7,434 bases of DNA, taken from assembly GCA_030628805.1 (NCBI GenBank), contig DAOVQG010000238.1, forward strand, positions 1 to 7,434. Direction: 5' to 3'. The translations under genes were made by a program, and so were the position numbers. Under the pieces are notes generated by a model. It was not told the origin of the DNA, made no database searches, and was given only the letters and a program-made list of their open reading frames with translations. Origin of the DNA: JAGMDK01 sp023128695 (lineage in GTDB: Bacteria; Planctomycetota; Phycisphaerae; UBA1845; Fen-1342). This document shows, piece after piece, positions 1 through 5,846 of the stretch. Position 1 is the first letter of the stretch; each line of letters opens with the position of its first letter.

Positions 1-2
1 GA

Positions 3-107
3 GCGTACTCGAAGGGTATCAAGGTGACAGACGAGCAAATGGCACGAATCAATCTTCTGCCCCACGCATTCCACGGGGACTGGAACTACACGATTCGGCC
101 GGCCTGA
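3..107 (+). CDS. ISAzo13-type transposase, C-terminal end only (5' part outside window)
   Basis: An open frame enters from the left edge and stops with TGA at 105-107, giving 34 residues. The tail has the order KVTDEQMARINLLPHAFHGD followed by WNYTIRP. I recognise this as the extreme C-terminus of ISAzo13-family ('Rhodopirellula transposase') DDE transposases, where a conserved His/Phe-His and a WNYTI-like ending close the protein. The enzyme would cut and rejoin the ends of its own insertion sequence. Only the last 34 codons are visible, so the catalytic residues, intactness and left end cannot be judged. It lies upstream of the gamma-glutamyltransferase gene in the same direction, but a functional link is unlikely. 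The family call rests on a short segment. Confidence 0.72.
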   Translation, partial: AYSKGIKVTDEQMARINLLPHAFHGDWNYTIRPA

Positions 108-243
108 ATATAGTGTATGTTATTTCATTACGGCCTCTAAGGTGGGGCGGGCACCCGCGCTTGTGCGTGCGGTGGGGATTATCTACGTTAAGATGCAACT
201 TGGTGGCTGTGTCGCAGTAGAACCAGACGTGAGGGCTATCACA
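108..243. other. Spacer between transposase and ggt; probable right end of the insertion sequence
   Basis: Just after the transposase stop there is an AT-rich stretch (about 107-130, TATAGTGTATGTTATTTCAT) that contrasts with the GC-rich surroundings. Insertion sequences of this kind usually end within tens of bases of the transposase stop, so the element's right end probably lies about 115-145. The matching left terminal repeat is outside the window, so the boundary cannot be fixed. The AT-rich stretch could also serve as promoter for the downstream gene. An in-frame GTG at 142 extends the ggt frame upstream, but see the ggt entry for why it was not chosen. Confidence 0.35.
231..235 (+). promoter_or_regulatory. 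Ribosome binding site for ggt
   Basis: GAGGG lies 8 nt before the ATG at 244. It supports this ATG over the in-frame GTG at 142, which has no comparable motif at the right distance. Confidence 0.6.
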
Positions 244-1974
244 ATGCGACCCAAATTGATGGCATTGTTGCTAATCGGCTCGGTTTTTCCCGCCGCTCTG
301 CTGGCCGCCGACCCGCCGTGGGTGGCGCGTAGTCGCATCGGCATGGTTGCCAGCGATTCGCCGGAGGCCTCGCGGATCGGGGCGGATATTTTGGCGGCGG
401 GCGGCAATGCCTTCGACGCCGCCGTCGCCACCTCGCTGGCCCTGGCCGTCGCCCGCCCACACAGCACCGGCCTGGGCGGCGGCGGCTTCATGCTCGCTTA
501 CCTCGCGAAGGAGCAACGCGTCGTCGTGCTCGATTTCCGCGAGACGGCCCCCGCCGGAGCAACCGCCGACAGGTTTGCCAAGCTTCAGGCCCAGGGAGGT
601 GATGGGCCGTCGCCGAGCATCTACGGCGGTAATGCGATCGGTGTTCCGGGTCAACTGGCCGGACTGACTGAGATTCTCAAACGTTTCGGCAGCCTTCCGC
701 TCAAACAACTGGCCCAGCCGGCGCTGGAGCTGGCACAGACCGGTTTCGTCGCGGATGAGCACTATCTGGACGCGTGCACGGCCGCGCTCGCAGACTACGA
801 GAAATGGCCGCAACTCAAACAGCGACATGCGCGGCTGTACGAGACGCTCCTCGGCAAAGGCACTCCGCCAAAGCTCGGCGACAGAGTCAAACGCCCGGAC
901 CTGGCCGAGGCCCTGCGTTTGATCGCCAAGGACGGCCCCGACGCGTTTTACCAGGGTCCTCTCGGCGAGGCGGTGGCACGGGCCGCGCAAGCGGCCGGCG
1001 GAACGCTCACCAGGGGGGATCTCGCCGCCTACCGCGTCCGCGAGCGCGAACCGATCCGCGCGGTCTACCGCGATAGCTATGAGATCGTCTCCATGCCGCC
1101 GCCCTCGTCCGGCGGGGTGTGTATTGCGGAAACGCTCAACATTCTTGATGCAGTCAGCCTGTACACCAAGCGGTACTTTGGCCCTGAGCAGCCGCACGCC
1201 TTGGTGGAAGCGATGAAGCACGCTTTCGCCGACCGGGCTCGCTGGCTGGGTGATCCGGACTTCGCCGACGTGCCGGTCAAGCGCTTGACTGACTATAATT
1301 ACGCCGTCCAACTGGCCCGCTGGATCGAGGCCGGCAAGACGCTTGCATCGAGTTCGTACGGCGGCGTCGCCGCTCCCCCCGACGACGGGGGCACATCGCA
1401 TTTTTGTGTCGCCGACAATAATGGCAACATCGTCGCGCTCACCGAGACGATCAACGGCCCGTTCGGGTCCCTTGTCGTCGCCGAGCCCTACGGCATCATC
1501 CTGAACAACCAGATGGACGATTTCGCGGCCAATCCCGGTCAGCCGAACCTCTATGGTTTGATTCAAGGCGAGGCCAATGCCGTGGCCCCGGGCAAGCGCC
1601 CGTTGTCGAGCATGTCGCCCACGCTGGTCTTCAGGGTGAGAGATGCGAAGCCGGTGCTGGTGCTCGGTGCCTCCGGCGGTCCGCGGATCATCACCTCCGT
1701 GGTGCAAGTCATCTTAAATATCGTTGAACGCCGCCGACCGCTCGACGAGGCGATCTCGGCCGCCCGCTTTCATCATCAGTGGCTACCGGATGAGGTCTAT
1801 TTCGATCGCGAGCCGCCGCGGGAGTTGGCGGACATGTTGCGGGAAAATGGCCACCAGATTAGCGAGCAGCGGAAGACCAGCATCGTTCAGGCGATCCAGT
1901 TTCTCGAGGACGGGACCATGGTCGGCGCCAGCGACCCCCGCAAAGGCGGCCGCCCGGCAGCTCCTCCGCCATGA
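244..1974 (+). CDS. ggt: Gamma-glutamyltransferase / glutathione hydrolase precursor, exported
   Basis: This N-terminal-nucleophile hydrolase removes or transfers the gamma-glutamyl group of glutathione and related peptides outside the cytoplasm. The frame gives 576 aa, close to the usual ~580. The ATG follows a good ribosome site and begins a signal peptide (MRPK, a hydrophobic core, then ALLAA, cleavage near residue 21-22). The in-frame GTG at 142 would bury that signal. Motifs match E. coli GGT: DFRETAPAGAT with substrate-binding R99; autocleavage nucleophile T384 in GGTSHF, where the precursor splits into large and small subunits; N404; NNQMDDF with Q423 and D426; KRPLSSMSP with S455/S456; and GGPRII with G478/G479. 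The segment NPGQPNLYGLIQGEANAV corresponds to the E. coli-type lid loop that Bacillus-type enzymes lack. The C-terminus ends in GASDPRKGG as in the family. It appears intact and probably monocistronic. Function in amino acid or sulfur scavenging is inferred. Confidence 0.95.
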   Translation: MRPKLMALLLIGSVFPAALLAADPPWVARSRIGMVASDSPEASRIGADILAAGGNAFDAAVATSLALAVARPHSTGLGGGGFMLAYLAKEQRVVVLDFRETAPAGATADRFAKLQAQGGDGPSPSIYGGNAIGVPGQLAGLTEILKRFGSLPLKQLAQPALELAQTGFVADEHYLDACTAALADYEKWPQLKQRHARLYETLLGKGTPPKLGDRVKRPDLAEALRLIAKDGPDAFYQGPLGEAVARAAQAAGGTLTRGDLAAYRVREREPIRAVYRDSYEIVSMPPPSSGGVCIAETLNILDAVSLYTKRYFGPEQPHALVEAMKHAFADRARWLGDPDFADVPVKRLTDYNYAVQLARWIEAGKTLASSSYGGVAAPPDDGGTSHFCVADNNGNIVALTETINGPFGSLVVAEPYGIILNNQMDDFAANPGQPNLYGLIQGEANAVAPGKRPLSSMSPTLVFRVRDAKPVLVLGASGGPRIITSVVQVILNIVERRRPLDEAISAARFHHQWLPDEVYFDREPPRELADMLRENGHQISEQRKTSIVQAIQFLEDGTMVGASDPRKGGRPAAPPP

Positions 1975-1987
1975 CGATTGCGGATTG

Positions 1988-2078
1988 ACGATGGGTGGCA
2001 CGGCTGTGTCAGCCGTGTACAAGTCGCAGGTATTCACGATGGGTGGCACGGCTGTGTCAGCCGTGTACAAGTCGCAGG
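1988..2078. repeat. 48-bp direct tandem duplication downstream of ggt
   Basis: Two copies with a 48-bp period share 43 identical bases: 1988-2030 and 2036-2078. Each starts ACGATGGGTGGCACGGCTGT and ends AAGTCGCAGG. Each copy also holds an internal small palindrome-like segment (CACGGCTGTGTCAGCCGTG). The period is a multiple of three and the unit lacks stops in several frames, which creates spurious reading frames translating as MGGTAVSAVYKSQ-like peptides. I associate this GGTGGCACGGCTGTG motif with dispersed repeats of planctomycete genomes (from memory). Confidence 0.93.
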
Positions 2079-2110
2079 CATCCACGGCCGACACGGCCGT
2101 GCCACCCATC
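2038..2110. repeat. Long hairpin: second direct copy with an inverted partial copy
   Basis: Positions 2038-2065 pair with 2083-2110: 28 positions, 26 Watson-Crick pairs, plus one G-T (G-U in RNA) and one A-C mismatch, around a 17-nt loop. The right arm begins CACGGCCGACACGGCCGTGC. The hairpin sits 63 bp past the ggt stop and before the next gene. It could end the ggt transcript or protect its 3' end, but no T-run follows, so a classical intrinsic terminator is not shown. Confidence 0.85.
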
Positions 2111-2155
2111 AACGCAACGTTGACAGAGCACTAGTCGGACGCCGATGCTCTGTGA

Positions 2156-2196
2156 GCTGACCGCTGAAAGCTGATTGCTGACCGCTGAGAGCTAAT
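2156..2196. repeat. 20/21-bp imperfect tandem repeat
   Basis: GCTGACCGCTGAAAGCTGATT (2156-2176) is followed directly by GCTGACCGCTGAGAGCTAAT (2177-2196), and each unit is built from shorter GCTGA steps. It ends about 10 bp before the ribosome site of the next gene, so it would lie in that gene's 5' leader or promoter region. No function is visible. Confidence 0.8.
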
Positions 2197-2206
2197 CGAT
2201 TTCACG

Positions 2207-2212
2207 AAAGGA
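2207..2212 (+). promoter_or_regulatory. Ribosome binding site for the small lipoprotein gene
   Basis: AAAGGA lies 6 nt before the ATG at 2219. The overlapping ATG at 2212, in another frame, overlaps this motif and so is not served by it, which supports the 2219 start. Confidence 0.6.
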
Positions 2213-2218
2213 TGCACG

Positions 2219-2617
2219 ATGAAGACGTGTGGACTCCTCCTCGCAGCCGCGCTGATGCTAAGCGGCGGATGCGTGGTCCATCCCAAGGGCACCTGCGGGC
2301 CGGCGTGCCCCGCGATCGAGGCCGCGACAACGATCGGGCTCGCCAGCGAGCGTCTGCCGGTCCTGGAGCGTATCGCCGCCCAGGAGAATCTCTCGGAGCA
2401 CGAACAGACTTATCTGGTCAACGCCGTCTGCCACGGCGGCTTCAGCGGCGACCAGGCCGACGCCCTGATCACCCTGATCAAAAACCCGTGCTGTACCCAC
2501 GAGACGCGGCAGTATATTTCCAAGAAGCTCCGCTTCATCATGTTCAGCAACGACAGAAGACGGGTGGTCGAAGCGTTGATCGAACACTCGGGCGGCGGCG
2601 AACAATCGGCTGAGTAG
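2219..2617 (+). CDS. Small probable lipoprotein with two 34-residue helical repeats, unknown function
   Basis: I do not recognise a named family. The 132-aa product starts with MKTCGLLLAAALMLSGGC, a short positive N-region, hydrophobic core and lipobox-like LSGGC, so Cys18 is the likely lipidated residue and the protein is probably anchored on the periplasmic side. Further cysteines are C26, C30, C71 and the pair C91-C92. Residues 49-82 and 83-116 align at an exact 34-residue offset: L49/L83, Y65/Y99, F75/F109, S76/S110 and D78/D112 are identical, and S59/T93, V70/L104 and L66/I100 are similar. This suggests an internal duplication of a two-helix unit, HEAT- or TPR-like in appearance, perhaps for protein contacts. 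The tail after residue 122 is polar. A good ribosome site precedes the ATG. The gene is alone between repeat blocks and converges on the DUF255 gene. Confidence 0.82.
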   Translation: MKTCGLLLAAALMLSGGCVVHPKGTCGPACPAIEAATTIGLASERLPVLERIAAQENLSEHEQTYLVNAVCHGGFSGDQADALITLIKNPCCTHETRQYISKKLRFIMFSNDRRRVVEALIEHSGGGEQSAE

Positions 2618-2619
2618 GT

Positions 2620-2679
2620 GGGTGCCCCATCCCGTCCAAGTGCCTGCCAAGCAGGCAATTGGAACGGGATGGGGCACCC
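2620..2679. terminator. Long hairpin between convergent genes, possible bidirectional terminator
   Basis: The left arm 2620-2647 (starts GGGTGCCCCATCCCGT, ends GCCTGC) pairs with the right arm 2651-2679 (starts GCAGGC, ends ACGGGATGGGGCACCC), with a 3-nt loop CAA, one bulged base and one mismatch. It begins 2 nt after the lipoprotein stop codon and lies 43 bp beyond the stop of the opposite-strand gene, a natural place for a shared terminator. No T-run follows on either strand, so it may instead be a dispersed palindromic repeat that happens to end or stabilise transcripts. Confidence 0.55.
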
Positions 2680-2683
2680 GCTG

Positions 2684-2704
2684 CTAGAAACTAGAGACTA
2701 GAAA
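2684..2704. repeat. 7-bp microtandem, three units
   Basis: CTAGAAA, CTAGAGA and CTAGAAA follow one another at 2684-2690, 2691-2697 and 2698-2704. Short tandem tracts like this are prone to slippage. No function is visible. Confidence 0.8.
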
Positions 2705-2711
2705 CCAGACC

Positions 2712-2743
2712 TTGTTACTTTGTTACTTTGTCCCTTTGTTACC
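2712..2743. repeat. 8-bp microtandem covering the stop codon of the DUF255 gene
   Basis: There are four consecutive 8-bp units: TTGTTACT (2712-2719), TTGTTACT (2720-2727), TTGTCCCT (2728-2735) and TTGTTACC (2736-2743). Read on the minus strand they encode the last residues GNKGTK and the TAA stop (2723-2725) of the DUF255/YyaL-type protein. Because the unit is not a multiple of three, a change in copy number would change the last few residues. Confidence 0.85.
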
Positions 2744-4972
2744 TTCCCAAGCTCGCCACGCCAATTGCTTGGCTAGTTCCCTCGGCGTGGTCACCGGTTG
2801 ACGGCAGGTGAAATTGCGGCAGACGTAGGCGGTGGGTTTGCCGTCAACCAGCGGACGATTCCTCAGCAGCGGCGACTTCACGTCTGCGGACGGCCTCTCC
2901 GGATTGTGGAGCATTAACACGCGGTTGGGGAGGTAGGACTGGTGGATTTGGCTTAATAGAGCTTGTGTTTCGGGTTGGGACGGATCGCCGACGAGCGCGA
3001 CTTCGACCGGTTGGGCCAGGGCGAAATCGACGCCGGCCAGGAACCGTTCGGACGACCAGTGCGAGCGCTCGATTTCGCCCGCGAAGGCGGCCATCTGTTT
3101 GTCCGCCAACACCCGCAACCTCGCGTCGCCGAGGAGAATCGACAAGCGCAACAGGTTCATGAGCTGCACGGAGTTCCCGGAGGGGACGGCGTTGTCGCGG
3201 ACATCCTTGCTGCGGACGATCAATTGTTCATGGTCGGCGGCGGTGAAGAAGAATCCGCCGCCGGCTTCGTCCCAGTAATGCTTGATCACGGTTTGGTTGA
3301 GATCGGCCGCCGTCTCGAGCCAGCGCTGGTCGAAGGTTGCTTCGTAGAGTTCGAGCAGCCCCTCGATCAGGCCGGCATAGTCGCTGAGAAAGGCGGCTTC
3401 GAGCAGGTGCCCGTCACGGTAGGCCCGCCGCAGCCGACCGTCCTGGTACATATTCTCGAGGATGAAGTCCGCCGCTCGTGCCGCGGCGTCGATGTACTTC
3501 CGCTCGCCGAGGACACTGCCTCCTCGGGCGAGACTGGCAATCATGAAGCCGTTCCACTCGCAGAGAATCTTGTCATCCAAGCCGGGGGGGACGCGCCGGG
3601 CACGAACTGCGAGTAGTTGCTCCTTCGCCAGGCGGAGGCGGCGTTCACACTCCTCGAGTGTGATCCCGTAGAGCCTGGCGCAGCACTCATAGTCGCGCAG
3701 CGCGCGCGGGATGCTCTTGGCGGCGTCGGGATCATGCGGGTCATTCCAGTTGCCCGTTGCGCTGATGTCGAAGTGAGCGCAGAAGAGCTTGCCATTTTCC
3801 TTGCCAAGGGTGTCGAGCACTTCGGCGCGGGTCCAGACGTAATACTTGCCCTCGCCCCCTTCGCTGTCGGCGTCCCGGGTACTGTAGAAGCCGCCGGCCG
3901 GTGATTGCAGGTCGCCCAGCACGTAATCGAAGATCTCGCGCGCGATGCGAGCGTAGAGCGGCTTGTCGGTAAGCTGGTAGGCGTCGAGGTAAATGCGGCT
4001 GACCAGGGCCTGATCGTAGAGCATCTTCTCGAAGTGCGGCACGTGCCATTCGACGTCGGTGCTGTAGCGGTGGATGCCGCCGCCGAGTTGATCGTAGATG
4101 CCGCCCGCGGCCATGTGGTCGAGCGTGAGTTCGGTCAACTCGATCAGTTGTCTGCGGCGGCCGGCGCCCTCGGGCCGGCGGAGAGTCGAACGCAACATCA
4201 GGTCCATCGCCATGCTGGGCGGGAACTTGTGAGAACCGCTGGTGAGGCCGCCGCTGACGGTATCGAACGCGCCGGCCAGTTTTTCCGCCGTCTCGTCAAC
4301 CGTGGCCAGCGTGAGGTGGGCGGTATCCGCGGGTGCGGCGTGCAAGTTTTCGCGGACGGCCTGCGTTAGCTTATCGGCTTGCTCGACGATCTCCTCGCGA
4401 TGTTCCTTCCAGGCCTGGCCGATCTTCCGGCAGACCTGCTTGAACCCCGGCCGGCCGTAACGCGAGGTCGGCGGAAAGTAAGTGCCGGCGAAGAAGGGCT
4501 TCAACTCGGGCGTGAGCCAGACGCTCATCGGCCAGCCGCCTTGCCCGTCGTTGAGGATCAGCGTGGCCTGCATGTAAATCTCGTCGAGGTCCGGCCGCTC
4601 TTCGCGATCCACCTTGACATTCACGAAGAGCTTGTTCATCACCGCCGCCACGTCCGGGTCCTCGAAGCTCTCGTGGGCCATCACGTGGCACCAATGGCAG
4701 GCGGAGTAGCCGATGCTGAGGAAGATGGGTTTGTCCTCTGTGCGGGCGCGCTGGAGCGCGGCCGGTCCCCACTCGTACCAGTCCACCGGGTTGTGGGCGT
4801 GTTGCCGCAGGTATGGTGAGGTCGCTGCGCAGAGTCGGTTCGTTTGAACCGGTTGGCTGGTTGTGCTCACGTCTCGGCTGCCCTTGTGCCGCGGCTTATC
4901 AGCCATCACCTGGCAGGCTGGCAGCAAGATCGCCAACATTGCCAAGCCCAGGCCCTTGACAGTCCGCCGCAA
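2723..4972 (-). CDS. Thioredoxin-like DUF255 / YyaL / SPATA20 family protein, probable lipoprotein
   Basis: The 749-aa product has the family architecture: an N-terminal thioredoxin-like domain (about 45-210), then a glycoside-processing-like (alpha/alpha) barrel domain. Visible marks are SPYLRQHAHNPVDWYEWG (52-69), the redox-type CHWC motif (C92, C95) in SIGYSACHWCHVMAHESFED, KVDREERPDLDEIYM, VPHFEKMLYDQA near 313-320, DADSEGGEGKYYVW from D367, and the C-terminal CRNFTC (C718, C723). The family is usually about 650-700 aa, and the extra length here is an N-terminal export signal, MRRTVKGLGLAMLAILLPAC, with lipobox-like LPAC and Cys20. The enzymatic role of the family is not firmly established. 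The start is a TTG at 4970-4972 with AGGA only 3 nt upstream. It is chosen because it gives the signal peptide its positive N-region; the ATG at codon 12 would remove it. The start lies inside an inverted-repeat arm, so it is the weakest part of the call. Confidence 0.93.
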   Translation of the reverse strand: MRRTVKGLGLAMLAILLPACQVMADKPRHKGSRDVSTTSQPVQTNRLCAATSPYLRQHAHNPVDWYEWGPAALQRARTEDKPIFLSIGYSACHWCHVMAHESFEDPDVAAVMNKLFVNVKVDREERPDLDEIYMQATLILNDGQGGWPMSVWLTPELKPFFAGTYFPPTSRYGRPGFKQVCRKIGQAWKEHREEIVEQADKLTQAVRENLHAAPADTAHLTLATVDETAEKLAGAFDTVSGGLTSGSHKFPPSMAMDLMLRSTLRRPEGAGRRRQLIELTELTLDHMAAGGIYDQLGGGIHRYSTDVEWHVPHFEKMLYDQALVSRIYLDAYQLTDKPLYARIAREIFDYVLGDLQSPAGGFYSTRDADSEGGEGKYYVWTRAEVLDTLGKENGKLFCAHFDISATGNWNDPHDPDAAKSIPRALRDYECCARLYGITLEECERRLRLAKEQLLAVRARRVPPGLDDKILCEWNGFMIASLARGGSVLGERKYIDAAARAADFILENMYQDGRLRRAYRDGHLLEAAFLSDYAGLIEGLLELYEATFDQRWLETAADLNQTVIKHYWDEAGGGFFFTAADHEQLIVRSKDVRDNAVPSGNSVQLMNLLRLSILLGDARLRVLADKQMAAFAGEIERSHWSSERFLAGVDFALAQPVEVALVGDPSQPETQALLSQIHQSYLPNRVLMLHNPERPSADVKSPLLRNRPLVDGKPTAYVCRNFTCRQPVTTPRELAKQLAWRAWEGNKGTK

Positions 4973-5098
4973 AAGTCCTGTAGCGGCCGGGCTCCGTACC
5001 GGCCGTTGTTCTAGGCGAGTCTTTTCCAGTGTTCTACGGCCGGTACGGAGCCCGGCCGCTACATTTTCCGGCCGAAGCCGACTTTTGCGGCGGACTGT
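4959..5098. repeat. Nested inverted repeat, outer arms
   Basis: The outer arms are a perfect 19-bp inverted pair: 4959-4977 (ACAGTCCGCCGCAAAAGTC) and 5080-5098. They enclose a second, longer inverted pair with asymmetric gaps of 1 nt on the left (4978) and 16 nt on the right (5064-5079). The left arm contains the TTG start and the first five codons of the minus-strand DUF255 gene. The right arm repeats the same sequence reading toward mntP, so both divergent sides carry the string TTGCGGCGGACTGT. Confidence 0.93.
4979..5063. repeat. Inner inverted repeat with 28-bp perfect arms
   Basis: Positions 4979-5006 (TGTAGCGGCCGGGCTCCGTA then CCGGCCGT) are the exact reverse complement of 5036-5063, separated by a 29-nt loop (5007-5035). 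It lies in the only space for the promoters of two divergent genes. The CGGCCGGTACGGAGCCCGGCCG core resembles a dispersed planctomycete repeat I recall, but I could not search for it. It would form a very stable hairpin in RNA or a cruciform in DNA. Confidence 0.93.
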
Positions 5099-5275
5099 TG
5101 AGTTGTCCTGCCACCTTCTCCTCGCGCGCTCATCTTGGCCCGGCCTTACCCTGATTCTTGGCGCGCCGTTTACGAAGTCAAATCGGAGTTGTCGGGAGAG
5201 CGGGCGTCCCGGAAAATGGTCGCGGGTGCAAGAAGGGATTCTCGCACCAGCGTGCCAGTGGGAAACGACGGAACC
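5099..5275 (+). other. mntP leader / remainder of the divergent intergenic region
   Basis: Together with the nested inverted repeat this makes a gene-free gap of about 300 bp (4973-5275). An open frame runs through it into mntP (possible ATG starts at 5135 and 5216), but the encoded residues look unlike an exporter N-terminus. I see no convincing promoter hexamers and could not trace the yybP-ykoY manganese riboswitch that often precedes mntP. The hairpin listed separately lies at 5225-5248. Confidence 0.4.
5225..5248 (+). promoter_or_regulatory. Hairpin with GNRA-type tetraloop in the mntP leader
   Basis: GGTGCAAGAA (5225-5234) pairs with TTCTCGCACC (5239-5248), nine pairs with one A-C mismatch, closed by a GGGA tetraloop, which fits the stable GNRA class. 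It ends 27 nt before the proposed TTG start. No T-run follows, so it is not a terminator. A role in translation or RNA stability is possible but not shown. Confidence 0.4.
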
Positions 5276-5836
5276 TTGAGTGTTCTTACTCTCATCCTGA
5301 TCGCAATCGGTTTAGCGGTGGATGCCTTCGCGGTTTCCATCGCCGTGAGCAGCGCGCTGGGCAGCGTGTCGCCGCGCCAGGTCTTTCGCCTGGCGTTCCA
5401 CCTCGGACTTTTTCAGGCCCTCATGCCCGTGCTCGGCTGGCTGGCCGGACGGAGAGTCGGCGAACTCATCGCGGAGTGGGATCATTGGGTTGCCTTCGGC
5501 CTGCTGGCTTTCGTGGGCGGAAAAGCCGTCTATGAGGCCCTCTCCAGGCAAACCTGGCCTGTCCCCCGGAGTGATCCCACGCGCGGCCTGACGCTGGTCC
5601 TGCTATCGTTGGCAACCAGTATCGACGCCTTGGCCGTTGGCATGAGCTTGGCGTTCCTCCGGGTGGAGATCTGGTACCCGAGTGCCCTCATCGGTTGTGT
5701 CGCGGCGGCGCTCACCGTTGTCGGGATGCTGCTCGGCAGTCGTCTCGGCAGCCGCTTCGGCCGACACGCCGAGGTTTTCGGCGGCGTGATCCTGATCGGT
5801 CTGGGCCTCAAGATTCTGATCGAGGGGCTTGTTTAA
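5276..5836 (+). CDS. mntP: MntP-type manganese efflux pump (YebN/DUF204 family)
   Basis: This inner-membrane exporter pumps Mn(2+) out of the cytoplasm and protects against manganese excess. The 186-aa protein matches the family length (E. coli 188). It shows two related halves, each with the signature acidic motif: LAVDAFAVSI with D16 and TSIDALAVGMS with D117, corresponding to D16 and D118 in E. coli MntP. HLGLFQALMPVLGW and EWDHWVAFGLLAFVGGK are also typical, and about six membrane segments can be drawn, ending with FGGVILIGLGLKILIEGLV. The TTG at 5276 is chosen because it places the first Asp exactly at residue 16. The longer in-frame versions from ATG 5135 or 5216 add a polar, arginine-rich extension not expected in the family. 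The ribosome site is weak. It is divergent from the DUF255 gene and convergent with the next gene. Confidence 0.93.
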   Translation: MSVLTLILIAIGLAVDAFAVSIAVSSALGSVSPRQVFRLAFHLGLFQALMPVLGWLAGRRVGELIAEWDHWVAFGLLAFVGGKAVYEALSRQTWPVPRSDPTRGLTLVLLSLATSIDALAVGMSLAFLRVEIWYPSALIGCVAAALTVVGMLLGSRLGSRFGRHAEVFGGVILIGLGLKILIEGLV

Positions 5837-5846
5837 TGTCTGCCAG

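Noticed and set aside
142..243. GTG start at 142 giving a 610-aa gamma-glutamyltransferase
   Set aside because: It would place 34 extra residues before a clear signal peptide; the ATG at 244 has GAGGG at a proper distance.
271..1707. Long 478-aa antisense frame opposite ggt
   Set aside because: High-GC shadow frame; the product is rich in His, Arg and Gly and shows no family motif, while the + strand has all ggt catalytic residues.
1978..2134. Short frames through the 48-bp repeats on both strands
   Set aside because: They are open only because the repeat period is a multiple of three; the peptide is just the repeat translated.
2212..2613. 133-aa frame starting 7 bp before the lipoprotein gene
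   Set aside because: Arginine-rich out-of-frame shadow with no signal or motif; the +2219 frame has a lipobox, an internal repeat and the ribosome site.
2963..3616. 217-aa plus-strand frame opposite the DUF255 gene
   Set aside because: Antisense shadow of a strongly supported gene.
5099..5275. yybP-ykoY manganese riboswitch
   Set aside because: I could not trace its conserved loop elements or paired stems; only a simple hairpin is visible.
4863..5279. 138-aa plus-strand frame across the divergent region
   Set aside because: It reads antisense to the start of the DUF255 gene and through the inverted repeats; no protein features.
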